Shown here: positions 38,664-47,534 of the stretch, one piece after another
Numbering within the stretch: the first letter of the stretch is position 1
Layout of the letters: each line of letters starts with the position of its first letter
Origin: Palleronia sp. LCG004
Lineage (GTDB): Bacteria; Pseudomonadota; Alphaproteobacteria; Rhodobacterales; Rhodobacteraceae
Direction of reading: 5' to 3'
DNA length: 64,000 nt
Assembly: GCF_032931615.1 (NCBI RefSeq)
Contig: NZ_CP136759.1
Coordinates: 682,001-746,000 of the forward strand
Position numbers and translations under genes: made by a program
Notes under the pieces: generated by a model
Seen by the model: the letters and a program-made list of their open reading frames with translations, nothing else
Told to the model about the DNA's origin: nothing
Databases searched by the model: none

Positions 38664-40697
38664 TCAGGCCGTGCGGCAGAGCCTCACCGCATCGTAGATC
38701 GCCGCATGGATGTTGCGGGAGGACTGTGCGTCGCCGATGCGGTGCAGCTCGTAACCCGGGCCGCGGGTGGGCTGGCGAAGGCCGTCGCGCAATGCATGGA
38801 TGTCCGTCACGCCGTCGTTGGACGCCTCTTCCCGCAGATCGGCGAAGAGATCGTCCATCGGGACCGTGCCCATCTCGACCACGACCTGATCGACCAGTCG
38901 CCGCTCCACCCCGTGGGTGAGTTCGTTGACGAGCGTCGCCTCGAGGCGGTTTCCCTCCCTGCGCACAGCGGTCAGACGCAGGTTGCCGTCGGGCTTCAGA
39001 CCCAGTTTCGCGAATTCCTTCTGCCAGCGGAACGTTTCCGGATAGACGAGATCCTGCCCGATATTCGTGTCGATCGTGGCAAGCTGCACCTCGGCACCTT
39101 CGGATTTCGCCATATGCGCCGCGAGCAGGGCGGGGTGTCGGCCCGTATTGTCCCAGACGAGGATCTCGGCGGCCGGCGGAACCTGGCGGCCGACGATGTC
39201 CCAGGCGCTGAGCACCAGATCGTCGCCAGGTCCGAATTCCGTCTGCGGCAGCCCTCCCGTGGCGAGCAGGGCCAGATCGGGGTCCATCTCGCGGATGTCG
39301 GACGGCTCGACGAAGCGGTTGCACTCGACCTCGATGCCGAGCGCCCGGAGTTCGGCTATCCGCCAGTCGACGATGGCGATGAGGTCGCGTCGCCAGTCGT
39401 TCGCCGCGAGGATGACCTGCCCGCCGGGGCGCGCGGCGGCGTCGAAGATCCGCACCTCGTGACCGCGCAATCCGAGGATGCGGGCCGCCTCGAGCCCCGC
39501 GGGTCCGGCACCCACGACGACGGCCTTACGCCGTTCCGGGGCCTTGGCGATATCGTGACCGATCGTCGTCTCGCGCCCCGTCGCCGCATTGTGCAGGCAT
39601 TTCGGACGGTTCGGGCCCTGGCAATGACCGGCCCCGACGCAGGGGCGCACGCGCTCGGGTTCGCCGCGCATGAGCTTGGCCACCATGTGCGGGTCGGCGA
39701 TCTGCGGGCGGGTGAGGCCTGCAAGGTCGACATGCCCTTCGGCCACGGCGAAGCGTGCCGATGCCAGATCCGATAGCCGTGCGGCATGGAAGACCGGCAG
39801 CCCGACCTGCCGCTTGAACCGGCCGACCGCGCCGACCCAGGGCGCGGAGGGGGTATCCATCCCCGGAAAGACCTCTTCGGAAAGCGACCGCGACGTGTCC
39901 ATCGAACCGAAGAGCGCGTTGAAGAAGTCGACGGACCCTTCGCGTTCGAGGATCTGCGCGGCGGCCACGCACTCCTCTGCGCTGAGCTCTCCGTCGACGC
40001 CCTCGTCGATGACATAGCGCATGCCGACCACGAACCCGTCGCTCACGTTGCGGCGGATCTCCTCGTGGACCATGAGCGCGAACCGGATCCGGTTCTCGAG
40101 CGACCCGCCGAAGCGGTCGGTTCTCTTGTTGGTCTTGGGCGAGAGGAACTGTCCGATCAGATGTCCCGCGGCCAGCGTCTCGATTCCGTCGAGGCCGCCT
40201 TCCTCGCAGCGTCGCGCGGCCTGCCCGTAGGCACGGACGACGCGGGCGATGTCGTGTTCGTCCATTTCGCGCGGGATGCCGCGATGAAGCGTCTCGCGGA
40301 TGGGCGAGGGCCCGATCGGCGGCAGCCAGTCCTGCGCATAGGGATCGCCGCGGCGGCCCAGATGCGTGATCTGGCACATGAGCGCCGCCCCCTCGGCATG
40401 CATGCGGTCGGCGAAGCGGCGGAAATGTGGAATGATCTCGTCCGTGCCGACATCGAGCTGACGGAAGATGTTGGGGCTGTCGATGTCGACATTCGACGAG
40501 CCGCCGAACATCGACAGGCCGATCCCGCCACGGGCCTTCTCGACGTGGTAGGCCTGGTAGGCCTCTTGGGGAAAGCCGTCCTTTTCCAGCCCGCAGGCAT
40601 GGGCCGTGCTGATGATGCGGTTCCTCAGCGTCAGCCCCTTGATCGTCAGCGGCTGGAGCAGCGGATCCTTGGTGACGGTTGCCTGATCTTGCGGCAT
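38664..40697 (-). CDS. FMN/FAD/Fe-S oxidoreductase of the DgcA/StcD (N-demethylase) type
   Basis: The 677-residue two-part flavoenzyme begins with an Old Yellow Enzyme (TIM-barrel, FMN) domain: LTLRNRIISTAHACGL, SPKTNKRTDRFGGSLENRIRF and VDLAGLTRPQIADPHMVAKL. A cysteine cluster follows, CVGAGHCQGPNRPKCLHNAATG. Next is an FAD/NAD domain with VVVGAGPAGLEAARILGLRGH. Length, order and the HNAATGRE stretch resemble dimethylglycine or N-methylproline demethylases more than 2,4-dienoyl-CoA reductase. Oxidative N-demethylation of a methylated amino acid is the likely role, but the substrate is unproven. An amino acid importer follows upstream on the same strand, consistent with catabolism of what it brings in. 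Confidence 0.8.
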   Translation of the reverse strand: MPQDQATVTKDPLLQPLTIKGLTLRNRIISTAHACGLEKDGFPQEAYQAYHVEKARGGIGLSMFGGSSNVDIDSPNIFRQLDVGTDEIIPHFRRFADRMHAEGAALMCQITHLGRRGDPYAQDWLPPIGPSPIRETLHRGIPREMDEHDIARVVRAYGQAARRCEEGGLDGIETLAAGHLIGQFLSPKTNKRTDRFGGSLENRIRFALMVHEEIRRNVSDGFVVGMRYVIDEGVDGELSAEECVAAAQILEREGSVDFFNALFGSMDTSRSLSEEVFPGMDTPSAPWVGAVGRFKRQVGLPVFHAARLSDLASARFAVAEGHVDLAGLTRPQIADPHMVAKLMRGEPERVRPCVGAGHCQGPNRPKCLHNAATGRETTIGHDIAKAPERRKAVVVGAGPAGLEAARILGLRGHEVRIFDAAARPGGQVILAANDWRRDLIAIVDWRIAELRALGIEVECNRFVEPSDIREMDPDLALLATGGLPQTEFGPGDDLVLSAWDIVGRQVPPAAEILVWDNTGRHPALLAAHMAKSEGAEVQLATIDTNIGQDLVYPETFRWQKEFAKLGLKPDGNLRLTAVRREGNRLEATLVNELTHGVERRLVDQVVVEMGTVPMDDLFADLREEASNDGVTDIHALRDGLRQPTRGPGYELHRIGDAQSSRNIHAAIYDAVRLCRTA

Positions 40698-40764
40698 TCT
40701 GGGTCTCCCGTCGGGTGGGTCTCACCCGGTTCGGATGTTTCTGGAAAGGGCCTGGAGGGTCGGG

Positions 40765-41523
40765 TCAGAGGACCTTGGACAGGAACGAGCGCGTGCGCGG
40801 ATCCTGCGGATCGCCGAAGAGGTTTGCGGGCGGGCCGCTCTCGACGATGCGGCCGGCATCCGTGAAGTAGACGCGATCCGAAATCTCGCGCGCGAAACCC
40901 ATCTCGTGGGTGACGAGGACGCAGGTCATGCCCTCGGCGGCGAGCTGGCGGATCGTGACGAGCACTTCCTTCACCGTCTCCGGATCGAGCGCCGCGGTCA
41001 CCTCGTCGAAGAGCATGATGTCGGGGCGCATGCAGAGGCTGCGGGCGATGGCGACGCGCTGCTGCTGGCCGCCCGAGAGTTCTGCGGGGTAGTTATCCTC
41101 CTTGCCCTCGAGCTGCACCTTCTGCAGCAGGGCGCGGGCGCGCTCCTCGACCTCCTTGCGGTTCTCCTTGAGGACGAGGACCGGGGCCATCATCACGTTC
41201 TGCAGGACCGTGCGATGCGGGAAGAGGTTGTATTGCTGGAAGACGATCCCGACCTTCCGGCGCAATGCGAGCTTGTCGAGCGTCTTGTCGTGTACTTCGA
41301 GACCCTCGACGCGCACCGAACCGGAGGTGACGGGGGTCAGGCCGTTGATCGTGCGGATGAGGGTGGATTTCCCCGATCCGGACGGGCCGATGATGCAGAT
41401 CACCTCGCCCTTCATGACCTCGATGTCGATGCCCTTGAGCACCTCCACCGCGCCGAAGGACTTGTGGACGTCGCGGATCGCGATGATCGGTTCTTCCGCG
41501 CGGGGTGCGGTAGTGTCAGTCAT
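40765..41523 (-). CDS. Amino acid ABC transporter ATP-binding protein
   Basis: The 252-residue HisP/GlnQ-type ATPase has Walker [10 protein letters not shown], signature [15 protein letters not shown], Walker B IMLFDEVTAALDP and H-loop [10 protein letters not shown]. The usual DEPT after Walker B reads DEVT, a common variant. ATG 41521-41523 has AAGGAGGG upstream. It serves the two permeases and the binding protein that precede it on this strand. Confidence 0.94.
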   Translation of the reverse strand: MTDTTAPRAEEPIIAIRDVHKSFGAVEVLKGIDIEVMKGEVICIIGPSGSGKSTLIRTINGLTPVTSGSVRVEGLEVHDKTLDKLALRRKVGIVFQQYNLFPHRTVLQNVMMAPVLVLKENRKEVEERARALLQKVQLEGKEDNYPAELSGGQQQRVAIARSLCMRPDIMLFDEVTAALDPETVKEVLVTIRQLAAEGMTCVLVTHEMGFAREISDRVYFTDAGRIVESGPPANLFGDPQDPRTRSFLSKVL

Positions 41524-41537
41524 GGCAGTCCCTCCTT

Positions 41538-42314
41538 TCAGGTGACCGCGGCGAAACGGCGTTCGAGCCGGCGCGTGAAGATCGAGATCGGGTAGATGAA
41601 GGCGAAGAAGATCCCCATCAGGAACAGGTAGAACGGCACCAGGAATTCCGGCCGCGCGCCCGCGGCCTCCATCGCCGCCTGCGTGTTCCCGAGCGCCTCG
41701 TTCACGCCCAGAACGGCGGCGATCGGCGTCATCAGCGTGAGAAGTGCGTACCAGTTCATCCAAGGCGGCAGCATCCGTCGGATGCACTGCGGCAAAATGA
41801 TGTGGCGCAGGGTCTGTCCGCGGGTGAAGGCCAGGCTCTCGGCGCTTTCCCACTGGCCCGACGGGATCGACATGACCGCGCCCCGCAGGATCTCGGAGAT
41901 GTTCGCCATGACGGGCAGCGCGAAGCCGATCGTCGCCTTGATCCAGGCCGGAACAAGCACCGTGTCGCCGCCCGGCAGCGTGACCTGGAACGGGACGAGG
42001 AACATGATCGCGAAGAGGATCACGATCCACGGTGAGTTGCGGAAGAGATGCGTGACGAGCCGGGCCGGTACGCGCAAGATCGCGCTGGGGCTGATCTGCA
42101 TGAAGCCCAGGATGACGCCCGTGATCGTGGCGAGCGCCATGGCGAGCACGCTCATCAGCAGGTTCAGCACGAAGCCCTCGAAGATGAACGGCATCCATAT
42201 GACGAGGGTCGCGAAGGCGCTTTCGCGCAATTCGCCGGTTTGCTGTGCGATTGCCGGGGCCGACCAGAGAAGGGCGGGGGGCACGATGGCCGCGATGGGG
42301 CCGAGCCGGTTCAT
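41538..42314 (-). CDS. Amino acid ABC transporter permease
   Basis: The 258-residue permease of the polar amino acid family starts at ATG 42312-42314, which overlaps the previous stop. Its N-terminus resembles a cleavable signal (LLWSAPAIAQQTG) before the first spans. The motif FRNSPWIVILFAIMFLVP replaces the more usual FRGTP form, and the coupling loop reads ESAESLAFTRGQTLRHIILPQ. Confidence 0.9.
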   Translation of the reverse strand: MNRLGPIAAIVPPALLWSAPAIAQQTGELRESAFATLVIWMPFIFEGFVLNLLMSVLAMALATITGVILGFMQISPSAILRVPARLVTHLFRNSPWIVILFAIMFLVPFQVTLPGGDTVLVPAWIKATIGFALPVMANISEILRGAVMSIPSGQWESAESLAFTRGQTLRHIILPQCIRRMLPPWMNWYALLTLMTPIAAVLGVNEALGNTQAAMEAAGARPEFLVPFYLFLMGIFFAFIYPISIFTRRLERRFAAVT

Positions 42315-43066
42315 TGGCCGTATCCCGGCAGGGCCAGGCGACGCTCGAGCATCGCCATGGCGCGCGCGATGATCGCGACCAGCACGATATAATAGAGAAA
42401 GAGGAGGATCATCATTTCCGGCACGTTCACGTTGTCCGACCAGATGCCGTTCAGGGTGTAGGTGATCTCGGGAACGGCGATCACGTAGGCCAGCGACGAG
42501 GTCTTGGCGAGGCTGATGATGTTGTTGGTAAGCGCGGGCAGGCAGATGCGGAAAGCCAGCGGCAGCGTGACATAGATGAATGTCTTGAGCCCCGAGAACC
42601 CGAGGGATTCCGCCGCCTCGACCGTCGTCTCGGGAACGGCCTCGATGCCCGAACGAAAAATTTCGACGTTGTAGCTGCCGCCGAAGATCCCGAGGGCGAT
42701 GACGGACCACCCGAAGGAGCCGATGACCGGCTCGTACCAGCCGCCCATGTCCACCTGCGGCGTGATCGCGCCGAGAGCGAAGTAGAAGAACAGCAGTTGC
42801 ACGATCGGAGGCGTGTTGCGGAAGCTCTCGATGTAGATCGCGACGAGCCAGCGCAGCGGACGGTTCTTCGAGGATTGCGCCGCGGCCCCGAGCACGCCGA
42901 TCACCAGCGAAACCGCGATGATGCAGGCGATCAATTTCAGCGAGATCCACATGCCCTCGACGAAACGGTTCCAGTCGTATTGGTCGTAGAACGGCGAGAA
43001 GTTCAGGCCGGTCGTCTCGTAGAGCCGTTCGAAGAACGGCGCGATGAGGTCAAGCACGGTAGACAC
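42311..43066 (-). CDS. Amino acid ABC transporter permease
   Basis: The 251-residue permease partners the one just downstream. Motifs are FRNTPPIVQLLFFYFALGAI and the coupling loop VEAAESLGFSGLKTFIYVTLPLA. A longer periplasmic N-terminus (FFERLYETTGLNFSPFYDQYDWNRFVEG) precedes the membrane core. The binding-protein gene lies 66 bases upstream. Confidence 0.92.
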   Translation of the reverse strand: MSTVLDLIAPFFERLYETTGLNFSPFYDQYDWNRFVEGMWISLKLIACIIAVSLVIGVLGAAAQSSKNRPLRWLVAIYIESFRNTPPIVQLLFFYFALGAITPQVDMGGWYEPVIGSFGWSVIALGIFGGSYNVEIFRSGIEAVPETTVEAAESLGFSGLKTFIYVTLPLAFRICLPALTNNIISLAKTSSLAYVIAVPEITYTLNGIWSDNVNVPEMMILLFLYYIVLVAIIARAMAMLERRLALPGYGQ

Positions 43067-43132
43067 GATCCTCTCTCAGGAATGGGGACGCGGCACGCGC
43101 GCCGGGCGCACGGGCCGCGTCGCGACGGGCGA

Positions 43133-43978
43133 TCAGTTCGAGAGATACGAATCGTCGTATTCGAGGCTCTCGTGCATCTCGGCGATCCAGGGCGAAGCCT
43201 TCACGCCCCATTTCTCCTCGAGCTCGATCAGCGTGCCGTCGGCATGCCACTTGTAGGCCATTCCCGTCATGAACGCGCCCCAGATTCCGTCGACTTCCTC
43301 GAGCGGGACGGCCACGCCCCACGGGTTCGAGAAGACGGTGTCGACGGGCATCTCGAACCCCTCCCAGTCGCCCGACGCGATGTCGGCCGCGATGGACGTG
43401 TCGTCGTAGACCCACGCCACGCAACGTCCGGCACGAAGGGCCTCCTTGCCCTCGGTGTTGCCGCCGAAGGCCACGACGTTCGCGCCGAACTCCTCCTCCG
43501 CGATGCGGTTGTAAAAGACGCCCTGCTTGCCGCAGACGGGCTTGCCCTCGATGTCCTCCCACGAGGAGATGACGCCTTCACGTGCCATCAGGGTCGGTCC
43601 AGATGTCCAGTAGGCGGGCTCGATGATGCCGACGACCTCGCGGCGGTCCGGGCGGTCCGACATGCCGCCGATCAGCAGGTCGATCCGGCCCTGGCGCAGG
43701 AACTCCATCCTGTTGGACGAGGTGATCACCACGGGTTCGAGCTCGACACCCATCCGGTCGGCGACGCTCTGCGCGAGGTCGACCTCGATTCCCTGAAGCG
43801 ATCCGTCGGGCGCGCGGAACGCCCATGGGCGGAACGCGCCCTGAACGCCCACGCGCAGCACGCCGCGGTCGAGCACGGCCTCGAAGCTGTCGTTCTGAAC
43901 CGCGTCCTGCGCCATCGCGGTGCCGCTTCCGATCAGGGCGAGTGCGATACTACCGGCCAATGTTTTCAGGGATGTCAT
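43133..43978 (-). CDS. Amino acid ABC transporter substrate-binding protein
   Basis: The 281-residue family 3 binding protein has a signal peptide ending SGTAMAQ (about residue 24). The core reads VLRVGVQGAFRPWAFRAPDGSLQGIEVDLAQSVADRMGV and RIDLLIGGMSDRPDRREVVGII. Its first 29 bases overlap the 3' end of the upstream FAD oxidoreductase gene on the same strand, in another frame. Confidence 0.92.
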   Translation of the reverse strand: MTSLKTLAGSIALALIGSGTAMAQDAVQNDSFEAVLDRGVLRVGVQGAFRPWAFRAPDGSLQGIEVDLAQSVADRMGVELEPVVITSSNRMEFLRQGRIDLLIGGMSDRPDRREVVGIIEPAYWTSGPTLMAREGVISSWEDIEGKPVCGKQGVFYNRIAEEEFGANVVAFGGNTEGKEALRAGRCVAWVYDDTSIAADIASGDWEGFEMPVDTVFSNPWGVAVPLEEVDGIWGAFMTGMAYKWHADGTLIELEEKWGVKASPWIAEMHESLEYDDSYLSN

Positions 43979-45503
43979 GGATGTCTCCTTGTTGTGTCGG
44001 TCTTGTTGTCTGCCGGGTTGTTCCGGCTTCTTGCCGCGTGGCGTCGGCCACGCGGAACTGGTGCTCCTGCGCCGCGAGAAAGGTCTCGACCTGCAGGTGA
44101 ATCCTGTCTTCGTCCCAGCCTAAGGACGGCGCGACACGCAAAGCGGCCTCGCGCGCCTCGGCGGGTGTGACCATGCCGCGCCAGGACGCCCCCTCGCGCG
44201 CGACGAGAATGCCGTGGAGGTCGAAGGCATGCTCATGCCTGGCGGCCCCGTGAGAGGCGGCGGGCCGCGCGTCCCTGCTTGCGCCATCCGGCGCAGCGAT
44301 CCGCGCCCGGACCGCATTGAGGAGAAGCCTGCCGGCGCTGCGATGGGTCATGATCGGCCCGCCGGTCAGTGCAAGGACATTGGCAAAGCCGCGATCGGCA
44401 AGATCGTGGACCTTGCGGTCGCGCGCGCCCATGGGCTGCGCGGGATCGTGGGTCAGCGGGCGGACGCCTGCCCAGACCTGCTCGACGTCGCGCTGAGAGA
44501 GCTTCAGTCCGGGCAGGATCCTGTTGGCCTCGCCAATCAGGAAATCGACATCGTCCCGATCGACGCGGACATCGCGGGCATCGCCTTCGTAAGGTGTTTC
44601 CGTCGGTCCGAAATAGAAGCGGTCGTGCCCGAGCGGCAGACCGTAGAAGGGGCGTCCCAGACGGTTCAGCGTGGCGATTCCCCGATCGGCGAACCCCTCC
44701 GGCAGGCGAATGATGACATGCGCCCCCTTCGTGCCCCGGACGAGCGGCGGACCGGACGTACCGATGTCGTCGGCCCAGCTTCCCGCCATGTCGAGAACGA
44801 CACGCGAACGGATTTCGTGCCGTCCGGAGGGCCCGTGAAGCGCGACGCGCCAAAGCCCGTCGGTTGCCCTGTCGAGCAGCTCGGCGCGGGTGCCGACGAC
44901 GATCTCGGCCCCATGGCGTTCGGCCGCGAGGGCGTTGTCGATGCAGATCCGCTCCGGCGCTTCGAAGAGGTATTCACGGAAGGTTGCCATGCCCGTGAGG
45001 CTGTCGCGATCCCGGAGATGCCGCCCGATCGGATGCTGTGCCGCCTCGGCCCCGTTCATCATCCGGCGCTCCAAAGGTGGGCCCTTGCGGCAGGAAAGGC
45101 CGAGAAGGCGCAGGCCTATATCGATCTGCCACCTGGGAAAGGGGCCGTCGCGCCAGATCGGGAAGGCGAGCTCGATCGGCCGGGTCGCGACGCCGGGATC
45201 CCCGGCGAGTTCCGCACGGGCCTCCATCGCGTCGCGGGCCATGGCGAAGGCGCGACCGAAGCGGCGGGGGTGGCGCAGGGCGTCCGCGACGGGATGCGGC
45301 GTCTCGAAGTAACGCAGACCGCAATGAAGCATCCGCGAGGACCGCCCGCTGGCCCCCGATCCCAGATCGCGGGCCTCCACCAGAAGCGCGCTGTAACCTG
45401 CTCCGGCGATCTCGCGCAGGGCCGCGGTCCCGTTCGCGCCGCCGCCGATCACTGTGACGTCGTAGCTCGCTCGGAATGTTCTGGCGCTTGACTGGGGTTC
45501 CAT
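43950..45503 (-). CDS. GlpD-like FAD-dependent oxidoreductase
   Basis: The 517-residue flavoprotein resembles aerobic glycerol-3-phosphate dehydrogenase. It has the FAD motif VTVIGGGANGTAALREIAGAGY, DLGSGASGRSSRMLHCGLRYFE and LTGGPIMTHRSAGRL. The C-terminal 100 residues match the helical GlpD cap (AREAALRVAPSLGWDEDRIHLQV) but end in a low-complexity tail, TRQEAGTTRQTTRPTQQGDIH, that overlaps the next gene. It is far from the glycerol operon and starts an amino acid transporter unit, so the substrate may not be glycerol-3-phosphate. I start at ATG 45501-45503 (MEPQSSARTFRASYD). Confidence 0.8.
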   Translation of the reverse strand: MEPQSSARTFRASYDVTVIGGGANGTAALREIAGAGYSALLVEARDLGSGASGRSSRMLHCGLRYFETPHPVADALRHPRRFGRAFAMARDAMEARAELAGDPGVATRPIELAFPIWRDGPFPRWQIDIGLRLLGLSCRKGPPLERRMMNGAEAAQHPIGRHLRDRDSLTGMATFREYLFEAPERICIDNALAAERHGAEIVVGTRAELLDRATDGLWRVALHGPSGRHEIRSRVVLDMAGSWADDIGTSGPPLVRGTKGAHVIIRLPEGFADRGIATLNRLGRPFYGLPLGHDRFYFGPTETPYEGDARDVRVDRDDVDFLIGEANRILPGLKLSQRDVEQVWAGVRPLTHDPAQPMGARDRKVHDLADRGFANVLALTGGPIMTHRSAGRLLLNAVRARIAAPDGASRDARPAASHGAARHEHAFDLHGILVAREGASWRGMVTPAEAREAALRVAPSLGWDEDRIHLQVETFLAAQEHQFRVADATRQEAGTTRQTTRPTQQGDIHDIPENIGR

Positions 45504-45576
45504 TCCGGCCACTACACGTGAGCGTCGAACGGAAGCAAAATGCAAAATGCGCCTTTCAGTATGCGTCCGGCGCATA

Positions 45577-46485
45577 TCACCTGAAAAGGTCGCCGAGCGC
45601 CTCGTCACGTAGGGTCTCGATCTCTCCGATGAGTTCCTGCGCCAAAGCACTCAGCGCGCGCATCTCGGGTTGCAGGAGCGCGAAGCGGCAGGGAATGCGT
45701 GGCCGGAAGGGGCGAAAGGTCAGACCCGATCCGCGCTGGGCCCATGCGGTGAACGGGTCCACGACGGCCAGCCCCTGGTGTTCTCGCACGAGGCTGCAGA
45801 TCGAGGCCGACATGGTGCTTTCGACGAGCTGCTGGGGAACGATGCCCGCGCCCTGCATGATGTCGTCGAAGATCGGGCGGGCCGAGACGAAATGCGTCCA
45901 GCCGATGAATTCCTCGCCCACGAGATGGGTGGGGTGCACCTCAGAGACGTCGCTCAGCCGATGATCGTCGGGTATGGCCACGACGTAATCCGCATCGGCG
46001 AAGATCTTCGTCTCGAAGCCGGTCAGCCGAAAGGGAGTCTCGGCCAGGCCGAAATCCACCTGCTGCGTCGCCACCCATTTCTCGACGCTCACGGACATGC
46101 GGACGTTGAGCAGGACGCGCGCGTGGGGCCGGTTGCGCCTGAACCTCGCGATGGCGCGCGGCATGAAATCGAGCCCGAGCGCCGGAAGCGCGGCGACGCC
46201 CACGCCCGAATCCTGCCCCAGCTGCATGCGCCTGCCGAAATCCTCGAGCGAGCCCAGCGAGACGAAGAGGCGCTCGACCTCGTCGAGGAGGAGATGGGCG
46301 GCATGGGTCGGCACGACCTTGCCCTTGCGCCGCTCGAAGAGTTTGACGCCCTGGCTGTCCTCGAGCTTGTCGATCATCCGGCTGACGGCGGGCTGGCTGC
46401 GTCCGAGGATCGCGGCGGCACCCGACATCGTGCCGGTCCGCATCACGGTCTGGAACGCATCATAGATCGCCGGGCTGACCTTCAC
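45577..46485 (-). CDS. LysR-family transcriptional regulator
   Basis: The 302-residue protein has an N-terminal winged HTH (IYDAFQTVMRTGTMSGAAAILGRSQPAVSRMIDKLEDSQGVKLFERRKGKVVPT). A substrate-binding effector domain follows. I start at GTG 46483-46485, because it overlaps the stop of the upstream LysR gene (GTGA); the longer frame would read back into that gene. It likely controls the transporter and oxidoreductase genes downstream, but the effector is unknown. Confidence 0.88.
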   Translation of the reverse strand: MKVSPAIYDAFQTVMRTGTMSGAAAILGRSQPAVSRMIDKLEDSQGVKLFERRKGKVVPTHAAHLLLDEVERLFVSLGSLEDFGRRMQLGQDSGVGVAALPALGLDFMPRAIARFRRNRPHARVLLNVRMSVSVEKWVATQQVDFGLAETPFRLTGFETKIFADADYVVAIPDDHRLSDVSEVHPTHLVGEEFIGWTHFVSARPIFDDIMQGAGIVPQQLVESTMSASICSLVREHQGLAVVDPFTAWAQRGSGLTFRPFRPRIPCRFALLQPEMRALSALAQELIGEIETLRDEALGDLFR

Positions 46486-47420
46486 GCGGATCCCCCATCG
46501 TTCAGCACCCGTTCGAGCCCGAGATCCGGATACAGTGTTGCCGCGGCCCGGATGTCGCCTGCGATCTCGTCGGCGATCCACCGGGCGACGGAATCGACCG
46601 CCCAGTCTGGCGCGCCGGTGCGCCCCGTCAGCAAGCGGCAGTCGCGACCGGGACGGACGAGCGTCCCCGTCGCGGGGACGAGGCGCCCTTCGGCGAGCCA
46701 GTATGCCGCGACGTTGAGCCAGCCGGACGCGATCCCCTGGCCGACCAGCGCCGCCTGCACGACCACGGAATAATCCGAGAAGGCGAGGTCCTCGTCGAAG
46801 TCGCGATGCTCTGCCGCGAGAAGTTTCTGAAGGTCCGCAGCGGCCATGTTCTCAAGCCGGATGAGGGTGGGGCCGCGCGGCAGCGAACGCTCGAAGTAGT
46901 CGGGCGCGCAGAGGGGGACATAAGCCTCGTGCATGACGAACCTGCCGCGACTGCTGCCGGGATCGACGAATCGCATGGCAAGGTCCACGTCGTCGATCGG
47001 CCCGGACAGTGGTCCGGCGATGAGCTGGAAGCGCAGATCGATCTGTGGAAATGCCGCGTGGAAACGCGAGATCCGCGGCATGAGCCAATGCGTCGTGAAT
47101 GCGGTCGAGACCGAAAGCGTGATCGTGACCTTTCCGGTCTTTCGCTCTTCAATGCGGCGAAGGGCGTTCTCGATCCCTGAAAATGCGTCGCTTACGGCCG
47201 CGCGAAGGATCTTTCCGTCTTCGCTGAGCATGGCACCGGGCCGTTTGCGCAGGAAGAGGTTCGTGCCGAGGAAACCTTCGAGAGAGGCAAGCGTGCGGCT
47301 GACGGCCGGTTGGGTTACGTTCAGTTCTTCGGCCGCGCGGGTGAAGTTCTCGTGCCGCGCCGCCGCCTCGAAAACGAAGAGCGCGCCCGCCGATGGCAAT
47401 TTTCTGCGAAGCCCAACCAT
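46482..47420 (-). CDS. LysR-family transcriptional regulator (GcvA-like)
   Basis: The 312-residue LysR protein has the HTH LFVFEAAARHENFTRAAEELNVTQPAVSRTLASLEGFLGTNLFLRK and an effector domain with LAMRFVDPGSS. GcvA-type regulators often begin with LPSxxALxxFEAAAR, as here. It is transcribed divergently from the HAD and FAD genes at 47535 and is coupled to a second LysR gene downstream. Confidence 0.9.
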   Translation of the reverse strand: MVGLRRKLPSAGALFVFEAAARHENFTRAAEELNVTQPAVSRTLASLEGFLGTNLFLRKRPGAMLSEDGKILRAAVSDAFSGIENALRRIEERKTGKVTITLSVSTAFTTHWLMPRISRFHAAFPQIDLRFQLIAGPLSGPIDDVDLAMRFVDPGSSRGRFVMHEAYVPLCAPDYFERSLPRGPTLIRLENMAAADLQKLLAAEHRDFDEDLAFSDYSVVVQAALVGQGIASGWLNVAAYWLAEGRLVPATGTLVRPGRDCRLLTGRTGAPDWAVDSVARWIADEIAGDIRAAATLYPDLGLERVLNDGGSA

Positions 47421-47534
47421 TACCTGAGATTATACATGGCCCCACAATTCGGGCAATTGCCGATCGCAGGTTGCATGCGCAGTCTCGGCGGAGGACGCAA
47501 TTCGCCCCATGCACGGGCAGCCACAGGAGACCTC

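Noticed and set aside
43950..45503. Calling the FAD protein glpD of the glycerol pathway
   Set aside because: The fold fits, but it is 30 kb from the glp operon and linked to an amino acid importer, so the substrate is not established.
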